A stretch of 64,000 nucleotides of DNA, from assembly GCA_902168245.1 (NCBI GenBank), contig CABHPA010000096.1:1-64000 (forward strand). Reading direction: 5' to 3'. The stretch comes from Candidatus Melainabacteria bacterium (GTDB lineage: Bacteria; Cyanobacteriota; Vampirovibrionia; Vampirovibrionales; Vampirovibrionaceae). The first letter of the stretch is position 1, and every line of letters begins with the position of its first letter. The notes under the pieces are model-generated. The model searched no databases and was not told the origin of the DNA. It saw nothing but the letters and a program-made list of their open reading frames with translations. A program made the position numbers and the translations under genes. Of this stretch, positions 1 through 7,270 are shown in pieces.

Positions 1-60
1 CTTCAACTGTTTTCCCAATAATTCTAACTGCTCAATCTCTTGGACATGCTCAGCAGCCAT
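1..60 (-). CDS. Partial CDS, first 20 codons only
   Basis: An ATG at 58-60 (minus strand) follows GGAGAGCGTCAG, a good ribosome binding site at normal distance. It opens 20 stop-free codons that run off the left edge. The visible peptide begins MAAEHVQEIEQL and is rich in Glu, Gln and Leu, so it is probably helical. The M48 protease stops only 51 bases upstream, so the two may be co-transcribed. There is too little sequence to assign a family. Confidence 0.6.
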   Translation of the reverse strand, partial: MAAEHVQEIEQLELLGKQLK

Positions 61-111
61 CTGACGCTCTCCAACCAACTTTAATTAGAAAAGCTTACCA
101 AATGCCCTTGT

Positions 112-867
112 TTAATGGAATTGGTATAACAGGTACGGGGAACCCGGTATAGGATTGGCAGCGGCCTCTAGCGTCAGGAATTGCGGGTAGCGGGTCGCGA
201 TTTTTTGGTGGATTGCGCCGATTCGCTTGGTCCCCATGGGGTGACTGGAGAAAAACGCCGTGGCGGCCGTGGAATCTCCCGTGATCTTGGTCATCATGGT
301 TTCCATGGCGACGGGGTTGTAGCCCGCTTTGGCCATGTAGTCCAGGCCCACCAAATCCGCTTCGCTCTCGTACGGCTGGCTCGTTTTGCGAATGGCAGGC
401 TTGGCCAGCAGCATGGTGGCCGGTGGAATAAGCCCCCCGCTGGCGATGGCGGCCGTGCCGATGGCCACGATGGCCCCGGTTTTCAGGAGCGTTTTTTTCA
501 CTGCCGCCCGGCGATGGTGCCGACAGGTAATATGGGCGATTTCGTGGGACACCACGGCGGCCAGCTCATCGTCGCTGCTTACCAGCGCCAGCAGGCCGCG
601 TTCAATCGTGATGGTGTTTGACAGGCCGCCGCCGCGCTGGGCGTAGGCGTTCACGTCATCGGCCCGCTCCATGCGGAATGCGATCCGTTCGGTAATGCCG
701 TTGGCCGCCAGAATGCGTTGCCCGATGTCGAATACCTTCTTTTCGTAGGAAGGCCGGTTCCAGAGCGGATCGTTTTCGCCTTCCGCTAGCGCGGCAATGG
801 GCAGCACCAGCCACAGCAAGAGCAGGCTGCAAAGCAGCAAGGTAATCCGATACAGGCAATTGCGCAT
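112..867 (-). CDS. M48-family zinc metalloprotease, exported
   Basis: Membrane-associated or periplasmic zinc endopeptidase of the M48 (HtpX/Oma1/BepA-like) family, which usually serves envelope quality control. The protein has an N-terminal hydrophobic stretch of about 20 residues that looks like a signal peptide or anchor. It then has the zinc motif in SHEIAHITCRHH (HExxH) and the downstream glutamate in YESEADLVGLDYMAKAGY, typical of M48. The ATG at 865-867 was chosen because GGAG lies seven bases upstream and the signal peptide begins there. An in-frame ATG at 930 would add 21 hydrophilic residues in front of the signal. At about 250 residues it is close to a bare catalytic domain, with no TPR extension. 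Confidence 0.85.
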   Translation of the reverse strand: MRNCLYRITLLLCSLLLLWLVLPIAALAEGENDPLWNRPSYEKKVFDIGQRILAANGITERIAFRMERADDVNAYAQRGGGLSNTITIERGLLALVSSDDELAAVVSHEIAHITCRHHRRAAVKKTLLKTGAIVAIGTAAIASGGLIPPATMLLAKPAIRKTSQPYESEADLVGLDYMAKAGYNPVAMETMMTKITGDSTAATAFFSSHPMGTKRIGAIHQKIATRYPQFLTLEAAANPIPGSPYLLYQFH

Positions 868-1027
868 AAGAAGCTCCAGAGTCAGGGCCGCTTGGGAGTA
901 TATTTCGTTCAATCTGGATGACTCTATCAAAAAGGCTGAGCTTCAAAAATTGATAAATCCTCGGTTTTAAAAAGAACCGAAAATTTTTGGCCCAGGACGG
1001 TCTGGTTTGTAAAAGATAATAGGGTAT

Positions 1028-1621
1028 TCAGGGCGCCTTGGCCGAAAAATCGTCCGGGGACGAGGACGGCGCTGGCAGCATGGTTGTGGATTCCGACTGC
1101 TCCAGGCGCTGTCCGTCCTGAATGATGATTCTGCCGGGAATGCCGACGACGGTGCAATCGGGCGGCACGTCCTTGACCACCACCGAGCCGGAACCCACCT
1201 GGGAGCGCCTGCCAATGGTGATATTCCCCAGGACTTTCGCCCCCGCGCCCACGATTACGCCATCTTCCAGCGTGGGGTGGCGCTTGTGCCTTCTTTTGCC
1301 GGTGCCGCCCAGCGTAACCTGCTGGTAAATGGTCACATCGTCGCCAACCACGGTGGTTTCGCCAATCACCACGCCCATGCCGTGATCGATAAAAAACCGC
1401 CGCCCGATGCGCGCGGCCGGGTGAATCTCAATGCCCGTCCAGAAGCGGGCGACATGGGAGCCGAACCGGGCCAGGGTTTTGAGGCCCAGGTTCCACAGCC
1501 GGTGGTTCCAGCGGTGCGCCCACACCGCATGCAGCCCCGGATAGCATAATAATGCCTCAAAAGCGTTTCGGGCCGCCGGATCTCGCTCCAGAACCGCGTC
1601 TATATCCTCTCGGATTCCCAT
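1028..1621 (-). CDS. cysE: Serine O-acetyltransferase
   Basis: Transfers acetyl from acetyl-CoA to L-serine, giving O-acetylserine for cysteine synthesis in the cytoplasm. The N-terminal helical part (residues 1-60) is followed by hexapeptide repeats forming a left-handed beta-helix ([58 protein letters not shown]). The catalytic Asp-His pair is probably D79-H80 in FFIDHG. At 197 residues it matches the short EpsC/CysE form rather than the longer enterobacterial enzyme. The ATG at 1619-1621 follows AGAGGAACGAGG. It stands alone here, with no cysteine synthase nearby. Confidence 0.93.
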   Translation of the reverse strand: MGIREDIDAVLERDPAARNAFEALLCYPGLHAVWAHRWNHRLWNLGLKTLARFGSHVARFWTGIEIHPAARIGRRFFIDHGMGVVIGETTVVGDDVTIYQQVTLGGTGKRRHKRHPTLEDGVIVGAGAKVLGNITIGRRSQVGSGSVVVKDVPPDCTVVGIPGRIIIQDGQRLEQSESTTMLPAPSSSPDDFSAKAP

Positions 1622-1721
1622 CCTCGTTCCTCTCTGGCAACAAATGGCGTTGGTGACGTTTTCACGATTGTCCTGCCGGTCAAAGCTGTCTCGCTACTGA
1701 TTTTATGCCAAGCCATGGCAA

Positions 1722-1750
1722 TTGACAAAAGCATTTGGTTTTTGTCTACT
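1722..1750 (+). promoter_or_regulatory. Candidate sigma-70-type promoter
   Basis: A perfect TTGACA at 1722-1727 is followed after 17 bases by TCTACT at 1745-1750, which matches four of six positions of TATAAT. It sits in a 433-base gene-free gap, and the next coding start (2055) is about 300 bases away. It may instead drive a small RNA ending at the hairpin near 1940. Confidence 0.35.
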
Positions 1751-1756
1751 GATATC

Positions 1757-1942
1757 AACGCATGTTAAAGGGTTTTATTGCCTTGCAGTACTGGGTTCAC
1801 AATAATCGAAACAACCGACGCCCGCGAACGATTGAGTCTTGGGCGCTTTCACACTGCTTCGGCAAACTCCGCTAAACGGAATTCGCGTCAGAAGCCAGGA
1901 ATGAATCCCCGAGACCCAGGCCGGTACCGGGGATTCATTTTT
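1757..1942 (+). ncRNA. Candidate small structured RNA
   Basis: This is the span between the candidate promoter (1722-1750) and the terminator-like hairpin (1900-1942). It holds no convincing coding frame. Nested complementary segments include GCTTC with GAAGC enclosing TCCG-CTAAA-CGGA near 1857-1895. At about 185 nt the size would suit a regulatory RNA, but I recognise no known family. In particular its ends are not complementary as 6S RNA requires. It could also simply be the leader of the gene at 2055. Confidence 0.3.
1900..1942 (+). terminator. Terminator-like hairpin with T-run
   Basis: AATGAATCCCC (1900-1910) pairs perfectly with GGGGATTCATT (1929-1939) around an 18-base loop, and TTTTT follows (1938-1942). 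It lies upstream of both flanking genes, so it terminates neither. This is why a separate short transcript is suspected. Transcript attenuation ahead of the gene at 2055 is the alternative. Confidence 0.45.
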
Positions 1943-2054
1943 GGGTTTCCAAACGTGAATAACAAAAATGACAACCACGCACAAACTCGCATTGACCCGA
2001 CTTTATAAACCAGCACAACGCACTAGAACTAAACACAGATTGCAATAGCTGCCG

Positions 2055-2423
2055 ATGACTCGCAAGCCCGTTACTTTAGCCAACCAGCATTCCCAGGCTG
2101 CCGCCCTGGGCAGCTACCGGCATGATGTGGCTTACACCGCCGCCTTAAAGTCCGTTCAGGCGCTGGCTTTGGGTAGCTACCGGAATGATGTGGCCTATAC
2201 CGCCGCCCTGAAGTCAGTCGTCGTAACCCATGCCCTGGGCAACTACCGGCATGACGTGGCTTATACCGCCGCCCTGAAATCCGCCCAGGCATTGTCCCAC
2301 CAAGGGGGTAAAAGCTTCCAGGGACAACCAATCGAAGATTCGCAGTTCACTGGTGTTGAGCATGACTCGGCGCCAGTGATTTTTTTGGCCGACTTTTTCC
2401 CTGAACGCAGGGGGGCCGCCTGA
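2055..2423 (+). CDS. Small protein with three 17-residue tandem repeats
   Basis: Unrecognised 122-residue protein. Three copies of ALGSYRHDVAYTAALKS occupy residues 17-33, 38-54 and 60-76, separated by four or five residues. An unrelated hydrophilic tail follows. The copies differ mostly by silent changes: copy 1 versus copy 2 has seven synonymous codon differences and one replacement (His to Asn), and copy 1 versus copy 3 has four and one. That argues strongly that this frame is translated and selected. There is no clear ribosome binding site before the ATG, and no signal peptide. The stop overlaps the next start as TGATG, so the downstream membrane protein is probably translationally coupled. 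Confidence 0.6.
   Translation: MTRKPVTLANQHSQAAALGSYRHDVAYTAALKSVQALALGSYRNDVAYTAALKSVVVTHALGNYRHDVAYTAALKSAQALSHQGGKSFQGQPIEDSQFTGVEHDSAPVIFLADFFPERRGAA
2103..2282 (+). repeat. Three 51-bp coding tandem repeats
   Basis: Copies lie at 2103-2153, 2166-2216 and 2232-2282, each encoding one 17-residue unit, with spacers of 12 and 15 bases. Differences between copies concentrate at third codon positions. This marks an old duplication kept under protein-level selection rather than a recent slippage product. Confidence 0.8.
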
Positions 2424-4264
2424 TGCAAGTGGGCAGCAGAAACAGCTTTGTGGACAGGTTCCTGTTTAAGCCGGGGGTCAATAATACCCTGGCGGCGCTG
2501 GATGACAGCACCTCCATGTTCTCGGTGGCGGCGCGGGATCTGATTGACAGCAGTGGCCGGACTTACATGGAATACAAGCGGGACAAGCACGGTGGTCGGG
2601 AACGGCTGCTGGAAGAGTTCTTTACCTTCGCCATCTGGGGTTTTGGCGTACGGGCCATGAAGCAATGCTACGACGCGGGCATCCTGAACGCCCGGAAATT
2701 CGGTATCCGGTTGCCGGATCTGGATATCGACCTGTTGCCCAAGGCCAAAGGCGGTGGCAGCGAAGGGTTGCAAAAACTGGATGAAAAACTAGTGGGCCAG
2801 TTTGCCGAGAAATTCAAGCATGCCGGGCAGTATCAGGATCTGCTCTCCGTCCTGAAAAGCCCCCAATTACAGAAGGCGTACCGGGCTTCCAGCATTTACA
2901 AATTCGTGATTGCCAGCGGGGTTCCGGCCCTGGCCATTGCGTTCGGGGTGCCAACCTTCAACCAATGGCTGACCCGGCAGAAATTGCAGGAAGAAAAGTC
3001 CGCCAAGAGCCATCAATTCCCAGGCAGGGCGGTTGCAGGTTCCCTGTTCAACGGCTTCAAGCAGGGCTTGCCGCCCACTTTTCATCCCAAACCGTTTGCC
3101 CCGTTCCAGACTGGCCTAGCTTCCGCCCAAGCCCCCGGCAATCGGTTTGCCAGCCCGAACCAGGCAAAGGGCTACCCGCTTTCAGCGACAGGGCAAACTT
3201 TCAGCACAGCCACCCCGTTTGCGGGGAACAATGCGTTTCAGCCAGCGTTCCAGCCGATGCAGACCGCTTCCAACGCCGCTTATCATCACAACGGCTCGAA
3301 GAACGGCTCGGTTCACTTTGGCGGGCTGCCCGATCTGGCTTCCGCCATTTTACAGAACGAGCGCTGGAATACCCTGCTGATTGACGGCACCATCAGCGGC
3401 GGCAGGGTTTACAAGGCCAGAAACCCCCTGGAGCGCTTTGAGATCTTTTTCCGCGAGGCGGCCATTATCGCCTTCCTGTACTGGATTCAACGGCCCTTGC
3501 AGGACGCGGTGGGCGGCGCGCTGGGCAAATTCTGGAACATTCCGTCCAACATGGAATTCAAGACCATCCAGTACCTGCGCAAGCATGGCGAATACGCCAG
3601 GTCGCCCGAAAAATTCCATCAGGACTTCCAGAATGGCGTCCACGAAATTGCCGACTGGATGGGCAAAAAACTGACCCCGGCAACCAGCGGCAAGCCATCC
3701 GCCAAACAGGTGCTGGGCGAAATCCTCAAAAATTCCGAAAACAAGGAAAAAGCCCTGCTGGAAGCCGTTTACGATTACTTCCTGCATCATCGGGACGCCA
3801 ACCGCAAGAACATGATTCTGGAAACCGCCATCGATTCCGGCTGGATTCCCACCTTCAACAAGCAGGCCGGGCCGCAATCCTTCGCTCAGCAGATGAAAGG
3901 CGTCATGCACGAGATGAACCCGGTCAAAAACCAGCAGCTGACCAAAAACCAGTTCCTCGACCTCACCAAGAAGATCGACACCAAATCCATTTTCTCGCTG
4001 ATGGAAAGCCTGGAGTCACTTAGCGAGAAAACCTTGCACCAGCCTCAACAACTGGAGCAAATGCTCAAGAAAACCATGCGGTTGCGGGCGGGTGCGTGGT
4101 TCGCCTCTAACGCGGTGTGTTTTACCTTCCTCTCCATCGTTATCCCGACGCTACAGCATTACATTACCTACAAGCGCACCGGCAAAAACTATTTCCCCGG
4201 CGTCCAGCAGGAAACCGCCGCACCGATGACGCCTGCGCCTTCGATGGCGGCGGTAGGGGCTTGA
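2423..4264 (+). CDS. Large membrane protein of unknown family with low-complexity linker
   Basis: 613-residue protein of no family I recognise. Residues 1-155 are mixed and soluble-looking. A hydrophobic segment lies at about 160-180. A linker at about 195-296 is rich in Pro, Gln, Ala and evenly spaced Phe (PFAGNNAFQPAFQPMQ), then comes the tag-like VHFGG at 297-301. Further hydrophobic segments lie near 343-360 and near the C-terminus (VCFTFLSIVIPTLQHYI), and a Pro/Ala-rich tail ends the protein. The start overlaps the stop of the repeat protein (TGATG). The two proteins are probably made together and may interact. The stop lies within bases of the convergent treY stop. Confidence 0.7.
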   Translation: MQVGSRNSFVDRFLFKPGVNNTLAALDDSTSMFSVAARDLIDSSGRTYMEYKRDKHGGRERLLEEFFTFAIWGFGVRAMKQCYDAGILNARKFGIRLPDLDIDLLPKAKGGGSEGLQKLDEKLVGQFAEKFKHAGQYQDLLSVLKSPQLQKAYRASSIYKFVIASGVPALAIAFGVPTFNQWLTRQKLQEEKSAKSHQFPGRAVAGSLFNGFKQGLPPTFHPKPFAPFQTGLASAQAPGNRFASPNQAKGYPLSATGQTFSTATPFAGNNAFQPAFQPMQTASNAAYHHNGSKNGSVHFGGLPDLASAILQNERWNTLLIDGTISGGRVYKARNPLERFEIFFREAAIIAFLYWIQRPLQDAVGGALGKFWNIPSNMEFKTIQYLRKHGEYARSPEKFHQDFQNGVHEIADWMGKKLTPATSGKPSAKQVLGEILKNSENKEKALLEAVYDYFLHHRDANRKNMILETAIDSGWIPTFNKQAGPQSFAQQMKGVMHEMNPVKNQQLTKNQFLDLTKKIDTKSIFSLMESLESLSEKTLHQPQQLEQMLKKTMRLRAGAWFASNAVCFTFLSIVIPTLQHYITYKRTGKNYFPGVQQETAAPMTPAPSMAAVGA

Positions 4265-4268
4265 GTCA

Positions 4269-4282
4269 GCCTGTTAACAGGC
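4269..4282. other. Palindrome at convergent gene ends
   Basis: GCCTGTTAACAGGC is a perfect 14-bp palindrome between the stop of the membrane protein (4264) and treY, whose stop codon lies inside it. Outer arms TTGAG (4261-4265) and CTCAA (4284-4288) can extend the hairpin. No T-run follows on either strand, so a classical intrinsic terminator is not shown, although the position suits transcript-end stabilisation. Confidence 0.4.
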
Positions 4283-7270
4283 GCTCAAAAAGCCGACCGG
4301 CAGGTCTTTCAGGATGTCGGAGATTTCAATCTTGCAGGAGTGTTGCTCTTTTCCGGCTCCGCGTACGGGCATGTCCTCGCGGGTTAACGCATTCCTGAAC
4401 GCCAGGCCATGCAGGCCTTCCGGCAACACGATGGCGGTGTCCTTCCACAGGCGTTTGCCGCAGGGCAGGCTGTTTTTACGGGCGCCTCGGGTTCCCAGCG
4501 TGTACAAGGTATACAGCAACCGGGGCGCGACGGTAATGGCCGCCTGATCTTCCCATTGCCGGGCGAAGGCGATGATGTGATCCGCGCCTGAGCCGGTCAC
4601 ATCCAGCGGAATGTAGTTGCCTTTCAGGAACAGGTCGCGGTGATGCGAGCGGTAGCGCAACACGGCGGTGGTGACGTACTGCTTCAGGCGACCATCGGTA
4701 AGGTGATCGGTCATATCTAACAGCATTTTGGCCAGTTCCCTAGGTTCCTCGCAATACAGCGCGCCCTGTAGCCCGTGCAGCGACGCTTGCCGGACGGCGT
4801 AATCCACCGGCCTGCGGTTATCCGGGTCCACCAGGCTGAAATCCCAGAATTCCGTTCCCTGGTAGAGATCCGGCACACCGGGGCAAGTCAGTTTCAGCAG
4901 GGTCTGGGACAGGGCGTTATACAGGCCAAAGCGGGCCAGCATGCGCTGAAACGGGAGGAAGTCATCCAGAAACATGCTGGAAGGCCGCAGCAACACGCCC
5001 CGAATATACCGGGTCAGCGCCTCCTCGTAAGCCGTATCCGGGTTAATCCAACTGGTATAGGTCTTGGCCTCCTTGGCGGCTTTCAGCATGTATTGCGTCA
5101 TGCGTTCGGCCAGCGCTTCCATGCCGTCCGCGTCCGGATCCTGCAAGGGCCATACGCCAAGCAGCGTCTGGTAAAACAGGTATTCGGCATTCAGCGACGG
5201 GGTCTGATCCCCGTCTTCCATGTGCTTGCGCCAGTTTCGGTTGATGCGCCGCCACTTGCCCATGTGCTTGTGCCACTCCTCCGGCATTTCGGACAGCACG
5301 TTGATGCGCGCCCGCACGTCTTCGGAACGCTTGGTGTCGTGGGTGGAGGTGGTGAGCAGGGTATGCGGCGCCCGACGGACGCGATCCTGGTTCTGGTGAT
5401 GGAAGGTGGACAGCGAGATGCCGAACTGGCGAGGCTCCCCGCCCACCTCGTTCAGGGAAATAAGGCGGTTGTATCGGTAAAAGGAAGTGTCTTCCAGCCC
5501 CTTGGCCATCACCGGCCCGGTGTATTGCTGGAACTTCATGGCGAACCGGATAATCGCCTCTTCCAGCGGTTCTTGCTCTTCTTCGCTATCGGCGGCCTTG
5601 CCAGCGGCCCCGATAGCTCCGCCAGCCGCCTCTGTTTGGGGATCCTCGCCGAACTCGGTGAGCAACACGGCGCGCACGAAATCGAAAATGCTGGTGTCAA
5701 TCGCCTTGCTGCGCCGCTTGGCCAGCCGCACCGCCCAGTCGATGTATTCGCTATCCTTCTTGCTGGTTTGCTCCGGTGTAATATAGGTGCGGTACACCGG
5801 GAAACAGGCCACCACTTCAATCAGGGCGTCCCGCAGGTTGTGCAGCGTGTAATCGCGCGAACTCCAGTTGCGCTTGGAAATCCGGTTCAATTGCTGGGTT
5901 AGGACCCCTAACTCGCTGTTCAGGGTGGTTTTCATAATCAGCTTTTTGCAACTGTAAACTAGGTCGTCAAAATCCACCTTTTCGCCCAAAAGCCGCTCGT
6001 AAATGCGGGTGAATTCCTTCTCTTCCTCCTGTTTCACAAATACCCCATTCACGGAATTGACGAACTCGTACCCTGTGGTGCCTTGTACCGCCCATTCCTG
6101 GGGCAATCGCTCAAACGGGGCCAGGATTTTTTCAATCAGCACATACAGCGGCAAATCATCGGAACCCAGTTGCCAGTCGGTGCGAATGGGCTTGCCCAGC
6201 CGCTTGGCGGCCTCTTCCTGCAAGCGCCGGAAATACGCCGCCGGGTTATACAGCCCGTCCGGATGATCAATCCGCAGCCCGCTCACCAGGCCTTGCTCCA
6301 CCAGCTCCATAATCAGCTCATGGGTGTCGTTAAACACGCGTGGGTCTTCCACCCGGATGGCCACCAGATCGTTCACGTCGAAAAACCGCCGGTAATTAAT
6401 CTCGTCGCTGGCCACCCGCCAGTTGGAAAGGCGGTAAGCCTGCTGTTCCAGCAGCCGGTGCAGGCGGTTCAGGTTGGTGGGATCTTCCTGCCTGGGGATA
6501 AAATCCTGTACGTTTTCCTGAATGAACGCGCTGATTTCCGGCGATTGCCCGCACAGCGAAATGAGTCGGTTCAGGCTGATGGTTCGTTCCCGGTCGCGTT
6601 CCTCTTTTCGGTCGAAGTGCTGGTTCACGATCACCGGCAAATGTTCGAAGGCGGACATAATGCTGCGATATTCCAGAAACGCCGGGGAAGCCTTGCCCAG
6701 GCGTGCTTCCAGAATTTCCAGCCGATGCCCCAGGATGCCGGGATAGGAAACCGGGTTGATGGGAATGGTGTTTTCGTAATAATCCAGCCAGAAACGGCCC
6801 GCCTCCGGCTCAAACCGAAGCTGTAACTCCCCGTTGGTCAGGATTTTTCCGTAAGAGTCCCCTAAAATGGGCAGCAACAGCTTGTTCTGCAAATCTTCGG
6901 TCAGCGGATGCCAGTCAATGTCAAAATAATCCGCATACATGGATGAGCGCCCGTTTTCCAGCACGTCCATCCACCACGGGTTATGCTTGCCGGAACCCAT
7001 ATGGTTCGGCACAATGTCCAGCAACAGCCCCATGCCATGCTCGCGCAGTACGTGGGTCAGGTGTTCAAACTCTTCCTGGGTGCCGATTTCCTGGTTCAGT
7101 TGCTTGTGGTCGGTAATATCGTAGCCGTGTGGGCTGCCTTCCCGCGCTTTCAATAGCGGAGAGGCATAGCAGTGGCTCACCCCCAACTGATGGAGGTAGG
7201 GAACCAGCTCGATGGCGTCCCTAAACCGGAACTGCCTGTTGAACTGGAACCGATACGTGGCGTGTGGAAT
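4274..7270 (-). CDS. treY: Maltooligosyltrehalose synthase without a usable start codon
   Basis: Converts the reducing-end alpha-1,4 bond of maltodextrin to alpha,alpha-1,1, the first step of TreY-TreZ trehalose synthesis in the cytoplasm. Family signatures present are GSPHGYDITDH, DIVPNHMG, the nucleophile in GLRIDHPDG, the acid in YVLIEKIL and STHDTKRSEDVRAR. The conserved first strand (ATYRFQFNRQFRFRDA) is encoded at about 7209-7261. In this frame there is no ATG, GTG or TTG between the stop at 7331-7333 and a TTG at 7184-7186, and that TTG would delete this conserved strand. The upper coordinate therefore marks homology, not a start codon. The segment overlaps the malQ 3' end by 50 bases in the +1 frame. 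Expression as a MalQ-TreY fusion by slippage at 7293-7302 is the simplest reading. A sequencing error in the A-run is the alternative. Confidence 0.88.
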   Translation of the reverse strand: MPHATYRFQFNRQFRFRDAIELVPYLHQLGVSHCYASPLLKAREGSPHGYDITDHKQLNQEIGTQEEFEHLTHVLREHGMGLLLDIVPNHMGSGKHNPWWMDVLENGRSSMYADYFDIDWHPLTEDLQNKLLLPILGDSYGKILTNGELQLRFEPEAGRFWLDYYENTIPINPVSYPGILGHRLEILEARLGKASPAFLEYRSIMSAFEHLPVIVNQHFDRKEERDRERTISLNRLISLCGQSPEISAFIQENVQDFIPRQEDPTNLNRLHRLLEQQAYRLSNWRVASDEINYRRFFDVNDLVAIRVEDPRVFNDTHELIMELVEQGLVSGLRIDHPDGLYNPAAYFRRLQEEAAKRLGKPIRTDWQLGSDDLPLYVLIEKILAPFERLPQEWAVQGTTGYEFVNSVNGVFVKQEEEKEFTRIYERLLGEKVDFDDLVYSCKKLIMKTTLNSELGVLTQQLNRISKRNWSSRDYTLHNLRDALIEVVACFPVYRTYITPEQTSKKDSEYIDWAVRLAKRRSKAIDTSIFDFVRAVLLTEFGEDPQTEAAGGAIGAAGKAADSEEEQEPLEEAIIRFAMKFQQYTGPVMAKGLEDTSFYRYNRLISLNEVGGEPRQFGISLSTFHHQNQDRVRRAPHTLLTTSTHDTKRSEDVRARINVLSEMPEEWHKHMGKWRRINRNWRKHMEDGDQTPSLNAEYLFYQTLLGVWPLQDPDADGMEALAERMTQYMLKAAKEAKTYTSWINPDTAYEEALTRYIRGVLLRPSSMFLDDFLPFQRMLARFGLYNALSQTLLKLTCPGVPDLYQGTEFWDFSLVDPDNRRPVDYAVRQASLHGLQGALYCEEPRELAKMLLDMTDHLTDGRLKQYVTTAVLRYRSHHRDLFLKGNYIPLDVTGSGADHIIAFARQWEDQAAITVAPRLLYTLYTLGTRGARKNSLPCGKRLWKDTAIVLPEGLHGLAFRNALTREDMPVRGAGKEQHSCKIEISDILKDLPVGFLSAC

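Noticed and set aside
1757-1942. 6S RNA assignment for the candidate small RNA
   Set aside because: The 5' and 3' ends are not complementary and no central bulge structure can be drawn.
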